A stretch of 64,000 bases of DNA from an uncultured Spartobacteria bacterium (GCA_938011325.1 CALLUD010000006.1:682001-746000); one strand, 5' to 3'; numbered from the stretch's first letter, positions 25,969 to 35,165 are shown. Program-made: numbers and translations. Notes: generated by a model not told the origin, from the sequence alone.

Positions 25969-26655
25969 TCACTCCGACGCAGCCACCACGGAATCGCTCG
26001 AGTAAAGGTCCCGGTTGCTTGCTTGAAACTCTGCTTTGAGCCGCACGGTCACTCGCGAGAGATCCACCAACTCCCAGCGAACGAAGCGCATCTTTTCCAT
26101 CGATCCGCCATCGTGCTGGATGCCCACCAGCAGATGCACCGCGTCGTCGTGAATCTTGCCCGTCAGCAACTTCGGCTCGTAGTAAAACGACCTCAAAGTG
26201 CCGCCGCGGCTGTCCGCAGCAAGCAACTTGGGGTCGAGATAAAAGACCAGGCCGTCCGCCGTTTCACCGCGAAGATCCGGATAGCCCGTCCTCTGCTCCG
26301 CCCCTTCCGACGTCCTCGGAATTTCACACTTCCATCCGGGGATCCCACCGATCCGCGCCCGGATTTCCTCCTCCACGAACCGGCTCGCCTCATTGACTCG
26401 CCGCAACTCCCGCAATGGATGATCCTGCCGATTCAGCGCCTCAAGGACGTCGTCCATCGCCTTAGACAATGCAGCGATGAGCTGCCGGTGCTCCTCGCCA
26501 CTGACAGGAACCACGCGATGTCCGGTCGTCGCCTCCACGACCTGTGCAAACGGAACCTCCTGCAACGCATCACGAACGTTCACGACGTTCGAAAGGTCAT
26601 CACCGGCAAGCGCCGACGCGCAAAGCCCGTAAAGAAAGACTGCAAGGCGCTTCAT
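25969..26655 (-). CDS. Exported protein of unknown function with PD...DPK motif, coupled to deoA
   Basis: A 228-aa protein with a short signal peptide (MKRLAVFLYGLCASALA). The centre has GYPDLRGE followed about 15 residues later by FYLDPK, which resembles the PD-(D/E)XK nuclease core, and then a FYYEPKLL..KIHDDAVHLL stretch. The resemblance is by eye only, and an exported nuclease of this type would be unusual. Its ATG overlaps the deoA stop (ATGA), so it is translated after deoA. About 200 bp of non-coding sequence separates its stop from the carboxypeptidase gene. Confidence 0.7.
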   Translation of the reverse strand: MKRLAVFLYGLCASALAGDDLSNVVNVRDALQEVPFAQVVEATTGHRVVPVSGEEHRQLIAALSKAMDDVLEALNRQDHPLRELRRVNEASRFVEEEIRARIGGIPGWKCEIPRTSEGAEQRTGYPDLRGETADGLVFYLDPKLLAADSRGGTLRSFYYEPKLLTGKIHDDAVHLLVGIQHDGGSMEKMRFVRWELVDLSRVTVRLKAEFQASNRDLYSSDSVVAASE

Positions 26656-27887
26656 TCGATCGTTACCGCTCTCTCCAGCGCCTCTCGTGCCATTTCGAGC
26701 CCTTGCGTCGTCCGGGCATGAATGCGGAGAACCGGCTCTCCCTTGGTCACGCGCTCGCCGGTCTTTCGAATCCCGCTGAAACCGACCGCGTAATCGATCG
26801 ACTCCGTGGCCACCGTCCGGCCCGCGCCCAGCAACACACTCGCAAGGCCCACCGCCTTTGCGTCGATACGGGTAATCACCCCGTTGGCAAACGCCGGCAG
26901 ATCTTCGATGAAAGGTGCCCGGTGAAAGTCTTCCGGCCTCTCCAGGATTCGCGGATCACCATCCTGCGCTTCGACCAGCGCGCAAAACTTTCCCCACGCG
27001 GCGCCGGACTGTAGATGCTTGCGGTAAACCTCTGCGGGCCTCTCTGAAACAGACGCACAAAGTTGCAACGTGAGTTCCACGAGGTCCTCCGGCCCGCGGT
27101 TTTGGAGCGTTTCCACGGCTTCCACGACTTCGAGCGCGTTCCCGACAGTGCGTCCCAGCGGTTCATCCATGGGAGTCAGCACCACGGACGTGCGAACTCC
27201 GTTTTCGTTCCCGGCAGTCGCGAGCCCGGCGGCAAGCTCCTCGGCATCCTCACGCGTTTTCATGAACGCCCCCGACCCAAATTTCACGTCCAACACCAGG
27301 CGATCGAGCGACTCGGCGAGTTTCTTGGACATGATGCTGGCAATGATCAGAGGTTTCGACGCCACTGTCGCCGTGACATCGCGAAGCGCATAGAGTCTTC
27401 GATCCGCCGGGCAGAAATCGTCCGTCTGCCCCGCCATGAAGACTCCGATTTTCTCGATCTGCCGAAGCGCCTGCTCCTCGGTAAGCCGCACGTTGAAGCC
27501 GGGAATCGACTCCAGCTTGTCCAGGGTTCCACCGGTGATTCCCAACCCGCGTCCCGAAACCATGGGCACCCAAAACCCCTCGCAAGCCAGAAGCGGGGCG
27601 AGCACGAGCGAGACCTTGTCGCCTATGCCGCCCGTGGAATGTTTGTCCACCTTCAGCGGAGTCCCTTCCGGCCATCGGAAAACGCGCCCGCTGTCGCGCA
27701 TCGCCGCTGTGAGCGCGGCAGTCTCGGCCGCACTCATTCCGCGGAAAAAAACGGCCATCGCGAAGGCCGCCATCTGGTAGTCGGGAACGACACCCCGGGA
27801 ATAACCGTCGATCAGTTCCGCGATCTCGGCCGGTTCCAGGCAATGGCCGTCGCGCTTGCGCTCGATGAGGTGCGGAACGTGGATCAT
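26652..27887 (-). CDS. deoA: Thymidine/pyrimidine-nucleoside phosphorylase
   Basis: Splits thymidine (or uridine) with phosphate into base and (deoxy)ribose-1-phosphate in nucleoside salvage. The 411-aa protein has the N-terminal helical domain, the KVDKHSTGGIGDK phosphate-binding signature (about residues 78-90), the GRGLGITGGTLDKLE motif and the C-terminal alpha/beta domain. The ATG at 27887 was chosen; a TTG six codons upstream also opens the frame. The overlap ATGA with the next gene indicates coupling. The rplU-rpmA terminator separates it from the ribosomal genes. Confidence 0.94.
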   Translation of the reverse strand: MIHVPHLIERKRDGHCLEPAEIAELIDGYSRGVVPDYQMAAFAMAVFFRGMSAAETAALTAAMRDSGRVFRWPEGTPLKVDKHSTGGIGDKVSLVLAPLLACEGFWVPMVSGRGLGITGGTLDKLESIPGFNVRLTEEQALRQIEKIGVFMAGQTDDFCPADRRLYALRDVTATVASKPLIIASIMSKKLAESLDRLVLDVKFGSGAFMKTREDAEELAAGLATAGNENGVRTSVVLTPMDEPLGRTVGNALEVVEAVETLQNRGPEDLVELTLQLCASVSERPAEVYRKHLQSGAAWGKFCALVEAQDGDPRILERPEDFHRAPFIEDLPAFANGVITRIDAKAVGLASVLLGAGRTVATESIDYAVGFSGIRKTGERVTKGEPVLRIHARTTQGLEMAREALERAVTIE

Positions 27888-27933
27888 GCGAGTCCCGCGA
27901 GCCAAAAAATCGCGAACCGCGGCTTTTGACGAT

Positions 27934-27967
27934 GAAAAAGAAAAGCACCTGGTTCACAGGTGCTTTT
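27934..27967 (-). terminator. Terminator after rplU-rpmA
   Basis: Inverted repeat AAAAGCACCTG (27941-27951) / CAGGTGCTTTT (27957-27967) with a 5-base loop. On the minus strand it is followed by CTTTTTC, and it lies 55 bp after the rpmA stop. Confidence 0.85.
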
Positions 27968-28021
27968 CCCGAACAAACCACCCGGCCGTTGCGAAGCCGG
28001 GCAATCTATGAAACAGCCGTA

Positions 28022-28273
28022 TTAAGCGGCAACCGGATCGACGTTCACACGACGGCCGTCGCGATCGAAACGCACCTTTCCGTCGGCAAGCGCGAAAATC
28101 GTGTAGTCGCGGCCGAGACCGACGTTGCGGCCCGGAATGAATTTCGTGCCGCGCTGGCGAATGATGATGTTGCCGGCGATGACGGACTGCCCGCCAAACT
28201 TCTTCACGCCGAGACGTTTGCTGATGCTGTCGCGTCCGTTTTTGACGCTGCCCTGTCCTTTCTTATGTGCCAT
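28022..28273 (-). CDS. rpmA: Ribosomal protein L27
   Basis: An 83-aa component of the large ribosomal subunit near the peptidyl-transferase centre. It has the typical [16 protein letters not shown] start, the [17 protein letters not shown] segment and a basic composition. The N-terminus begins directly with MAHKKG, so no protease-cleaved extension of the Firmicutes type is present. Six bp downstream of rplU, same operon. Confidence 0.98.
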   Translation of the reverse strand: MAHKKGQGSVKNGRDSISKRLGVKKFGGQSVIAGNIIIRQRGTKFIPGRNVGLGRDYTIFALADGKVRFDRDGRRVNVDPVAA

Positions 28274-28279
28274 GGCGGG

Positions 28280-28594
28280 TTACTTGGTGGAAATGGATTT
28301 GATCTTCAGACGAGTCAACTGACGACGGTGTCCGACGGTGCGATGGTAGCCCTTGCGACGCTTGTATTTGAAAGCGATGACCTTCTCGCCCTTGTGCTGG
28401 TCGACCACTTCGGCGGTCACCGTGGCACCCGAAAGGAGCGGCGACCCAAGCTGCACGTTGTCGCCATCGGCGAACATCAACACATCGAGCGCGGCTTCCT
28501 TGCCAGCCTCGACGTCGAGCTTCTCCACGTCGATCTCGTCACCTTCTGCGACGCGGTATTGCTTTCCGCCGGTTTGAACGATTGCGTATGCCAT
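28280..28594 (-). CDS. rplU: Ribosomal protein L21
   Basis: A 104-aa large-subunit protein. It has the [15 protein letters not shown] start and the C-terminal [18 protein letters not shown] signature that binds 23S rRNA. The ATG at 28594 follows AAAGG at good spacing. An in-frame extension to 28648 was rejected because the family begins here. It forms the usual L21-L27 pair, ended by the hairpin at 27941-27967. Confidence 0.98.
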   Translation of the reverse strand: MAYAIVQTGGKQYRVAEGDEIDVEKLDVEAGKEAALDVLMFADGDNVQLGSPLLSGATVTAEVVDQHKGEKVIAFKYKRRKGYHRTVGHRRQLTRLKIKSISTK

Positions 28595-28704
28595 AAAAGT
28601 GCCTTTGTGAGAACCGGGGAAAATGACAGCGATACGAATTGAACTCAAGGGAAATTTCTGACTTGCGAGATGAAAGTTTCATGAGACACTTTCCGTCCGC
28701 TCGT

Positions 28705-28788
28705 GCTCGGGTGGTGAAATGGCAGACACGTACGTTTGAGGGGCGTATGCCGAAAGGCATGGGGGTTCAAGTCCCCCCCCGAGCACCA
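28705..28788 (+). tRNA. tRNA-Leu (anticodon GAG)
   Basis: 84 nucleotides folding as a class II tRNA: acceptor GCTCGGG / CCCGAGC, anticodon stem TACGT / GCGTA around the loop TTGAGGG with anticodon GAG, long variable arm TGCC-GAAA-GGCA, T-arm GGGGG-TTCAAGT-CCCCC, and an encoded 3' CCA. No integrase or direct repeat of its 3' end was seen nearby. Confidence 0.96.
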
Positions 28789-28910
28789 TTTTCCACGGGA
28801 TTACGTTCGCCCGGATCGCTTCACTCGAAGCCCCTTTGCAGAGATGCTCTACAAGAACACTGTCACCCGGCTTCGCCTCGCCCGGGAAACGGCCTGACCG
28901 CGCAGCCGGT

Positions 28911-30341
28911 TTATTGCCGGCTCTTCTCTGCGTTGTCGCGGGAGCTTTTGTCGTCGGCAGCCTTGGGGAGCGTGGCGTTCCACGCCAGAACCGCTTCGGT
29001 CATGGCCCGAACCCGCTCGGCATTCGAGCTCGCAAGGTTGTGCTTTTCTCCGGGATCGGCTTTCAGATCGTAAAGCTCGGGAGAGCTTCCGTCGTATTCG
29101 CAGAGCAGCTTCCAATCACCATCCCGCACAGCGAGATCGGGAAGATTCTTCTTCCCATTGGCATTTTTGCGGTCGGGAGGCCGACGGAAGAACAACGGTG
29201 CACCACGCGATTCCTTGGATTTTCCAAGCAGGACCTTTGAAACGTCGACTCCGTCGAATGCAGCGCCGGGATTCCGCACGCCGGCGATCTGCAGGATCGA
29301 CGGCACCAGATCGATGCTCGCGAAGACTGACATGTTGTTGATGGCACCCGCCTGTCCGGGCGCGATGCCACCCGGCGCCCATGCAATCAACGGCGACCGA
29401 ATGCCACCCTCGTAGAGTTCGCCTTTGTTTCCGCGAAATGGGGTCGATGAGCCGGCGCCGGCCTCCGGGCCATTATCCGAGAACACGAGAATAAGCGTAT
29501 TGTCGCGAAGCTTGGGATCGTTGCGAATTGTCGCAAAGAGCGGCCCGAGTTGCTCGTCCATCGCCTCCAGCACGCGAAGATAAAGCCCGCGTTTTGTCTC
29601 GTCGTTCCGCAACGCCTGCGGAGGAAAGAACGGGGAATGCACGTCGTCGAGCCACACGTTGACGTAGAACGGTTTTCCCTCCCGTTCGGCCTCCTTGATG
29701 AAATCCACCGCCGCATTCACGAAGCGCCCCGTGATTTTCGAGCGGTCCTCCCATTCGATCGGCCCGCGGCCGAGATTGTCCGAACCGAGCGCGTGGCGCC
29801 TCGGCGGTGAGCCGTCGTAGGCATCGCACAACGGCAGAATTCGCGGGCCGAGTCCCTCGAAATTCGTCAGCGATTTGTCGAAGCCGTATTCAGTGATCAG
29901 CGGCGCCTCACCGACGTCGCGCTGCCCGCCAAGATGCCACTTTCCGAAGTGTCCCGTGGCGTAACCGGCGTCGTGCAGAATGCGGGCGAGCGTCGGCGCC
30001 TCGAGATCGAGCCAGTCGGCCACGCCGCGCCTTTGATTTTCCGTTCGTTCCGCGAGATACGAATTGATTCTCCACCGCTGCGGATACTGCCCGGTTGTGA
30101 GCGCGGCCCGCGACGGCGAGCAAATCGGGGCGTTGACGTAGAATTGGTGAAAGCGAATGCCCTCCTTCGCCAGTGCGTCGATGTTCGGCGTCCTCGCCTC
30201 CGTATTTCCGAAGCAGGAGAAGTCTCTCCAGCCCATGTCGTCGATGAGGACCATCACGATGTTTGGACGATTCCCGGCGAATGCCGAACCTGCGAGGAAA
30301 AGCGCCAGAGCCACCGTGGCGGCGGAAATGAAAAATTTCAT
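28911..30341 (-). CDS. Exported sulfatase (arylsulfatase family)
   Basis: A 476-aa type I sulfatase that removes sulfate esters, probably from sulfated polysaccharides. The signal peptide ends around AFA (residue 22). Metal residues sit in NIVMVLIDDMG, and the CSPSR motif (Cys74) is the site that is converted to formylglycine. Further motifs are GKWHLG and FSDNGPE. The protein should act in the periplasm or outside the cell. No maturase (anSME or FGE) gene lies in this window. Multiple sulfatases are a hallmark of Verrucomicrobia and Planctomycetes. Confidence 0.95.
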   Translation of the reverse strand: MKFFISAATVALALFLAGSAFAGNRPNIVMVLIDDMGWRDFSCFGNTEARTPNIDALAKEGIRFHQFYVNAPICSPSRAALTTGQYPQRWRINSYLAERTENQRRGVADWLDLEAPTLARILHDAGYATGHFGKWHLGGQRDVGEAPLITEYGFDKSLTNFEGLGPRILPLCDAYDGSPPRRHALGSDNLGRGPIEWEDRSKITGRFVNAAVDFIKEAEREGKPFYVNVWLDDVHSPFFPPQALRNDETKRGLYLRVLEAMDEQLGPLFATIRNDPKLRDNTLILVFSDNGPEAGAGSSTPFRGNKGELYEGGIRSPLIAWAPGGIAPGQAGAINNMSVFASIDLVPSILQIAGVRNPGAAFDGVDVSKVLLGKSKESRGAPLFFRRPPDRKNANGKKNLPDLAVRDGDWKLLCEYDGSSPELYDLKADPGEKHNLASSNAERVRAMTEAVLAWNATLPKAADDKSSRDNAEKSRQ

Positions 30342-30584
30342 CAGTCTGCCAGAGAGTCAGCCAGCCATCGGGACCGGTTCGCTGTTTTAGCACATCCTCG
30401 CCGCGATGCGACATCCCATCCTTCGTGCGCCTTGGGCGGCGAGTAGCGAAGACGCCGGAGTCGACGGCCGCAAAATAAACCGCCGTGAACGTATCCGACA
30501 CCCGCACCAGGCGATCACCGGCTTCGAACCAGACCGACCGCAAGCTGGATACCGGCCGTGGTTCATGCTCTCCTAGCTCCCTCG

Positions 30585-31148
30585 ATGAACGAAGTCCTCG
30601 ACCTTTTCCGCCAGACTGGCGCACTCCTTCACGGCCACTTCATCCTGCGCAGCGGGTTGCACAGCCGGGAATTTTTCCAATGCGCGATCCTTCTTCAGCA
30701 CGCCTCCATCGCCGCGAAGGTCTGCGGCATGCTCGCCGACAAACTCCGTGAACTTGGCCCGGCCACGATCGTCTCTCCGGCCGTCGGCGGCATCATCGTT
30801 GGCCAGGAGGTGGCGCGACACCTCGACACCCGTCACATCTTCGTCGAGAAGGACGGGCAGGGTGGTCTCGTGATGCGGCGCTTCCAGGTGCAGCCCGGCG
30901 AGAAATTCATCGTCGCCGAGGACGTCGTCACTCGCGGCGGTCGCGTGCAGGAGACGATCGACATCATGCGCGGACTCGGCGGCGAGGTCATCGGCGCCGG
31001 CGCGATCGTCGACCGCAGCGGCGGCAGTCTTCCCGACTTCGGATGCCCGTTTGTCTCACTCATCCAAATGACGCCCGAGACCTTCGAGCCCGACAACCTC
31101 CCCCCCGACCTTCAGGCGATCCCTGCCATCAAACCCGGCAGCAAATGA
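30585..31148 (+). CDS. pyrE: Orotate phosphoribosyltransferase
   Basis: Forms orotidine 5'-phosphate from orotate and PRPP in pyrimidine synthesis. The 187-aa protein has the FILRSGLHSREFFQ segment and the PRPP loop FIVAEDVVTRGGRVQE (about residues 110-126). The start is the ATG at 30585; a GTG nine codons earlier is less likely. The stop overlaps the next gene as ATGA. Confidence 0.95.
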   Translation: MNEVLDLFRQTGALLHGHFILRSGLHSREFFQCAILLQHASIAAKVCGMLADKLRELGPATIVSPAVGGIIVGQEVARHLDTRHIFVEKDGQGGLVMRRFQVQPGEKFIVAEDVVTRGGRVQETIDIMRGLGGEVIGAGAIVDRSGGSLPDFGCPFVSLIQMTPETFEPDNLPPDLQAIPAIKPGSK

Positions 31149-31492
31149 AAACTCTCCTCGCGATCCTGGCCCTCACGCTCTCCGTCGCCACCGCGCAAAC
31201 GCAGGGAGAGATGAATGCCGGGGCCGGCGCGGATTTCGAAAAGTCGGACAGGGAACTCAACGCCGTCTACAAGCAGGTTCACACCGGTCTCAACGACGAA
31301 AGCCGGGAGAAGCTGAAGGCCGCGCAGCGTGCCTGGGTCGCCTTCCGTGACGCGGAGGCGGAATTCCGCGCGGATAGCGTGGCCCGCGGCGGCAGCATCT
31401 ATTCGATGATCCTCTTCGAGGAGAAAAAACGTCTCACCGACATCCGCATCAAGGAGCTGAAGGAGCTTCTGGTTCCCTACGAAGATCGCTGA
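31145..31492 (+). CDS. Small exported protein, LprI/DUF1311 family
   Basis: A 115-aa exported protein. A signal peptide (cleaved near ATA or AQT, residue 17-19) is followed by the family pattern SDRELN..YK.V...L, LK.AQRAW..FRDAEAEF and a helical C-terminus. The family contains the lysozyme-inhibitor LprI of mycobacteria, but most members have no proven role, and the four-cysteine pattern seen in some members is absent. It is coupled to pyrE through ATGA, which has no obvious functional meaning. Confidence 0.82.
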   Translation: MKTLLAILALTLSVATAQTQGEMNAGAGADFEKSDRELNAVYKQVHTGLNDESREKLKAAQRAWVAFRDAEAEFRADSVARGGSIYSMILFEEKKRLTDIRIKELKELLVPYEDR

Positions 31493-31585
31493 ATATTCGC
31501 ATCAGTCTCCGCCGATAGCCTGCCCATCATTCGCAGGTCGCACCCTCTCACGAGTCGGCACGTCCCGTTAGCCAGACTGATGTGG

Positions 31586-32809
31586 TTATTTCGCGCGCAT
31601 CTCGCGTCGATAGTCGCCCGGGCTTTGCCCGGTCAGCTCGCGGAAGGCCTTGCAGAAATGGGTTGTGGACTGGAAACCGGAGGCTCGCGCGGCACGCGCA
31701 ATGGGTTGATCTTCGAGGAGAAGATTCCGTGCACGCTCGATCCTGCGGATGCGGATTTCCTCGATGGGCGTATGGCCCAATGACGCCTTGAACCGCGAGG
31801 AAAGCGTCGGCCCCGAGACGCCCGTCACCGCCAGCAGATCCGCGACTTTGAATGGCAGGTCGATGTGCTGCTCAATGTAGGCGACCGCCTGCGACACCAC
31901 CGGATCAAGCGTCAGGCGCATCGCCGTGGATTCCCGACACACGACTTCCCTTGGAGCAATCCGCTCCACGAAGTGCCGCGCGGGAAAGAACCCGGGATTG
32001 CAAACGAGCTCCGCGCATCGCGCGCCGAGGCGCTCGAAATCGGGCTGCACGCTCGAGATCGGTGGCCATGTCGTGAGACAAATGAGGATGGAATTGTCGA
32101 CTCCGAGAACGGCGACATCCTCCGGCACCACGATCCCCAACTCGCGGCACCGCTCCACCACGAGGGCTCCCGCCGGATCGTTGATGCAAAAAACCGCCAC
32201 GGGCTTCGGCAGGTTCAAGAGCCATTCGTCGGTATTCTGCGGGAGGAAATTGACGTCGTAGGGATCCTCGCCGGATTTCGGCGCGGAATGCACATGCGCC
32301 CGCAGATTCTCGCGCGCAAGCCGGCGCTGGAACCCGCGAATCCGTCGATTGAATCGCTCGAGTCCGCTGTTGTCGAAAACCGCAAACTCCCGATATCCGC
32401 GCTGGAGAAAGTGATCGGCGGCCATTGCGCCGATTGCTTCATCATCCGTCTCGATCACGGGAATTGGCGTCTTCGGAAAACGGTCCACGCCCAGTTCCAC
32501 GCTGGGAACTCGGCGCTCGATCAACACCTCGCGACACCGCTCCGGCAGGCCCAGGCTCGCCGCCGCATCCGGCCGGTAACGATCCAGCGCCGCCCTCATT
32601 TCCGCGACCGACTTCGGAGGACGCAGAACCTGCAGATGCCAGTTCCGATCCAGCGCATTGAGAAGACCGGTCGTCACGCGCCGGTTGTAGTCGCGATAGA
32701 TATCTTCGACGAACAGGAGGAGGGATCTTCGCGCCTCGACATGCAGCGACACATGCTTCGACACCGCGGCACGTTCCGTCGGTGTCGTTTTTGGACTCCT
32801 GAGACGCAT
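31586..32809 (-). CDS. XylR-type transcription regulator (LacI-like sensor + AraC HTH)
   Basis: A 407-aa regulator. Residues about 25-290 form a periplasmic-binding-protein-like sugar sensor as in LacI/XylR (VLGVDNS and the following segment). Residues about 300-405 are an AraC-type double helix-turn-helix (VADLLAVTGVSGPTLSSRF, then the family end FCKAFRELTGQSPGDYR). E. coli XylR has the same order and activates on binding xylose. It is divergent from the PEP-CTERM gene at 32891; the 81-bp gap carries direct repeats suited to an AraC-family dimer. Ligand and targets are not known. Confidence 0.92.
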   Translation of the reverse strand: MRLRSPKTTPTERAAVSKHVSLHVEARRSLLLFVEDIYRDYNRRVTTGLLNALDRNWHLQVLRPPKSVAEMRAALDRYRPDAAASLGLPERCREVLIERRVPSVELGVDRFPKTPIPVIETDDEAIGAMAADHFLQRGYREFAVFDNSGLERFNRRIRGFQRRLARENLRAHVHSAPKSGEDPYDVNFLPQNTDEWLLNLPKPVAVFCINDPAGALVVERCRELGIVVPEDVAVLGVDNSILICLTTWPPISSVQPDFERLGARCAELVCNPGFFPARHFVERIAPREVVCRESTAMRLTLDPVVSQAVAYIEQHIDLPFKVADLLAVTGVSGPTLSSRFKASLGHTPIEEIRIRRIERARNLLLEDQPIARAARASGFQSTTHFCKAFRELTGQSPGDYRREMRAK

Positions 32810-32846
32810 TTACGAAAAAGATAACTAATATACAAAAAATCGTAAA
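32809..32846. promoter_or_regulatory. Candidate operator: AraC-type direct repeats inside an inverted repeat
   Basis: Direct repeats TACGAAAAA (32811-32819) and TACAAAAAA (32831-32839) start 20 bp apart, two helical turns, as AraC-family half-sites do. The same stretch is bounded by the perfect inverted repeat TTTACGA (32809-32815) / TCGTAAA (32840-32846). It begins at the regulator's start codon, so autoregulation and control of the divergent gene are both plausible. Confidence 0.5.
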
Positions 32847-32890
32847 CCCGCTCTTGCGAACTCTTAGGGAGGAGCGCCCTTAATATTCGC

Positions 32891-33658
32891 ATGGCTCCCA
32901 ATACCTTTTCTGCCATTCTCACCAGCATCCTTGTTGCCACCGCGTCCGGATTCGGCGCGGTCGTTGAAACGGCGTTCAGCGACACCAGCTCCCAAGGGTT
33001 TTTCAATTCGGACATCTCCGCGACCGACCTCATCAACGAGGGCCAGCCGTCAGTCCTGTCCTACAACAGCTCCGTGGGTCCCAATGCCGATGCCGGCACC
33101 GGCTTGTCGGGCATCTACAACGGCAGCGCCATCAACGACAACCTTTCCAACCCGGGCACGCTTACCTACTTCGGATCGACGCAATTCGGTTCGACCCTCA
33201 ACAGCAACCCGCAGCTCACGATCCTCTTCAACCTCGACGACAACACCGGGGGCAGTTCGACGGGTTACACGCTCACGAGCATCCAGAGCATCTACGGCTG
33301 GCGCGACTTCGCCTCGATGTCTGACCAGCATTTCTCGATCTCGATCTCCACGGATCCGGATCAGATCGTATTCACGCCCTTCTACACGGTGAACTACGCG
33401 CCCTTCGATCCTTCGGGTGACAAGAGCCAGAATCAACCGACCACGACCAAGGTGGTCCTGACAAACCTCGATCTCGTCGGCGTCACCGCGATTCAGTTCA
33501 CCTTCTCGCCGTATAACAACGGCTCGATCAATCAAGCCGGGCAGTTGATTCGCGAGATCGATGTCTTCGGCACAGCGACCGTTGTTCCCGAGCCGGGGTC
33601 AATCGCCCTGCTTACCACAGGGTTCCTCGCTTTTGTCGTCCGTCGCCGCCGACGGTAG
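32891..33658 (+). CDS. PEP-CTERM sorting-domain protein
   Basis: A 255-aa exported protein of unknown function. A signal peptide (about 1-21) precedes a Ser/Thr/Asn-rich beta-type body without cysteine. The C-terminus is a textbook PEP-CTERM signal: VPEPGS, a hydrophobic helix, then RRRRR. In known systems an exosortase cleaves at the PEP motif during exopolysaccharide-linked sorting; no exosortase gene is in this window. It is followed by a second PEP-CTERM gene and is preceded by the divergent XylR-type regulator. Confidence 0.88.
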   Translation: MAPNTFSAILTSILVATASGFGAVVETAFSDTSSQGFFNSDISATDLINEGQPSVLSYNSSVGPNADAGTGLSGIYNGSAINDNLSNPGTLTYFGSTQFGSTLNSNPQLTILFNLDDNTGGSSTGYTLTSIQSIYGWRDFASMSDQHFSISISTDPDQIVFTPFYTVNYAPFDPSGDKSQNQPTTTKVVLTNLDLVGVTAIQFTFSPYNNGSINQAGQLIREIDVFGTATVVPEPGSIALLTTGFLAFVVRRRRR

Positions 33659-33716
33659 CTTACCCCGAAACTTGAACCCGGGCGGGAAGGGTGATCTCGT
33701 CCATTACAGGACTCTC

Positions 33717-35165
33717 GTGACTTTTTCCCCCATCGCCACTTCCATCCGGAAGATCTGTCTTCTCACATGCTTCGCGGCCGCCACTTTCGCGCACGCGGCC
33801 ACGAAGATCATGTTCATCGGCGACTCGATCACGAACGGCGGCCAGACCTATGCAAGCTACCGATATCCGCTCTACTTCGGGCTGAGGGAGGCCGGTTACG
33901 ACATCGACGCCGTCGGCACCAGCTCGACCCTCTTCTCCAACTCGACGCCCAATTCGACGCTCTATCCGGATTATTTTACGACGTTCGACCGGCAGCACGA
34001 AGGCTACTGGGGGATCACCACGACGAACTTTCTGAACACAAGGGCCACTGTCGCCGCTTCGCTGAAGCCGGACGTCGTGACGATCTTTCTCGGCAGCAAC
34101 GACGTGAATGAAAACGTCAGCAACGCCTCGAACAACTACAAGACGTCGACCGACAACCTCGGCGCCATCATTGACAAGCTCCGCGACGCAAATCCCAACG
34201 TCAAAATCGCCATCGCCCAGATCATCCCGGCCACACCAACGGCTTCGTATGGCTTTGCCAATGCCAATCCCAAGATCCCCGGCTACAACGCCGCTGTCGC
34301 GACTTTCGCCGCGAGCAAAAGCACCGCCGCCTCGCCCATCGTCGTGGTCGATCAATACACGGGCTACGACGCGATCGCGTTCAACCAACCGTCGGACGGC
34401 GTGCACCCCAACCAATACGGGGAACAGCTGATTGCCGACCGATTCCAGATTGCCCTCCAGACGCTTCTCTCTCCCGACGAGCCCGTCCGCAGCCCTCCAA
34501 TTCATCTCGGCAACGCCAATTTCGACGACAAACTGCTCGCCGACGGTCAGGTCTCCGTGACGCCGGCCGGCGTGGCATGGAGCTTCAACAAGACCGCGGC
34601 TGCGGACGGCGGCATTTGGAACCCGACTTCGGCAAGTTATCCCGGCGCCGGTGGCAGCGGAACCCCGGAAGGCGCCTCGGGCCGCAATGTCGCCTATGTG
34701 TTCAACATCAACTCGATCGCCCCCGGACTGGAAATGACGATCAGCCAGACGGTCGGCGCCATCCTTTCCCCGGACACCCTCTACGACCTCACGGTAGCCA
34801 TTGGAAATCGTCTTCCCGACAATCCTCACAACACCACCTACGGCGGCACCACCTACGGCGGCTACCGCATCGAGCTGCTCGCCGGCGGCACGGTGATCGC
34901 GTTTCAAGAGGACGAACTCATCCCCACGGCCGGCACCTTCGCGGACGTCTCGCTCTCGATCTTTTCCGGCGACCTCGATCCGGCTCTGTATGGGCAGTCC
35001 CTCACCGTCCGGCTTTCCCAGACGAGTGACGTGCAAGGCGCGGCGACGGATTTTGACAACATCCGGTTTATTGCCACGGCCGTTCCCGAACCCTCCACGA
35101 TGGTATTGATCGCAATGGGCGTGGGCCTTCTCTTCGCAGCTCGTCGGCGGGCTCGTCAGGCTTAA
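33717..35165 (+). CDS. GDSL/SGNH esterase with PEP-CTERM signal
   Basis: A 482-aa exported hydrolase. The start is GTG at 33717, nine bases after AGGA; the frame is open further upstream but there runs inside the previous gene. After the signal peptide (to about AHA), an SGNH hydrolase domain shows block I GDSIT, block III GSNDVNEN and block V DGVHPNQYG, so Ser, Gly, Asn and His/Asp are present. The second half (about 260-450) is a beta-rich domain, and the protein ends with VPEPST, a helix and RRRARQA. Likely a carbohydrate esterase acting on an external polysaccharide. Its stop overlaps the convergent transporter's stop (TTAA). Confidence 0.88.
   Translation: MTFSPIATSIRKICLLTCFAAATFAHAATKIMFIGDSITNGGQTYASYRYPLYFGLREAGYDIDAVGTSSTLFSNSTPNSTLYPDYFTTFDRQHEGYWGITTTNFLNTRATVAASLKPDVVTIFLGSNDVNENVSNASNNYKTSTDNLGAIIDKLRDANPNVKIAIAQIIPATPTASYGFANANPKIPGYNAAVATFAASKSTAASPIVVVDQYTGYDAIAFNQPSDGVHPNQYGEQLIADRFQIALQTLLSPDEPVRSPPIHLGNANFDDKLLADGQVSVTPAGVAWSFNKTAAADGGIWNPTSASYPGAGGSGTPEGASGRNVAYVFNINSIAPGLEMTISQTVGAILSPDTLYDLTVAIGNRLPDNPHNTTYGGTTYGGYRIELLAGGTVIAFQEDELIPTAGTFADVSLSIFSGDLDPALYGQSLTVRLSQTSDVQGAATDFDNIRFIATAVPEPSTMVLIAMGVGLLFAARRRARQA

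Noticed and set aside
28705..28910. tRNA-Leu as a possible attachment site for an integrated element
   Set aside because: No integrase, no repeat of the tRNA 3' end and no foreign genes were seen downstream; neighbours are housekeeping.
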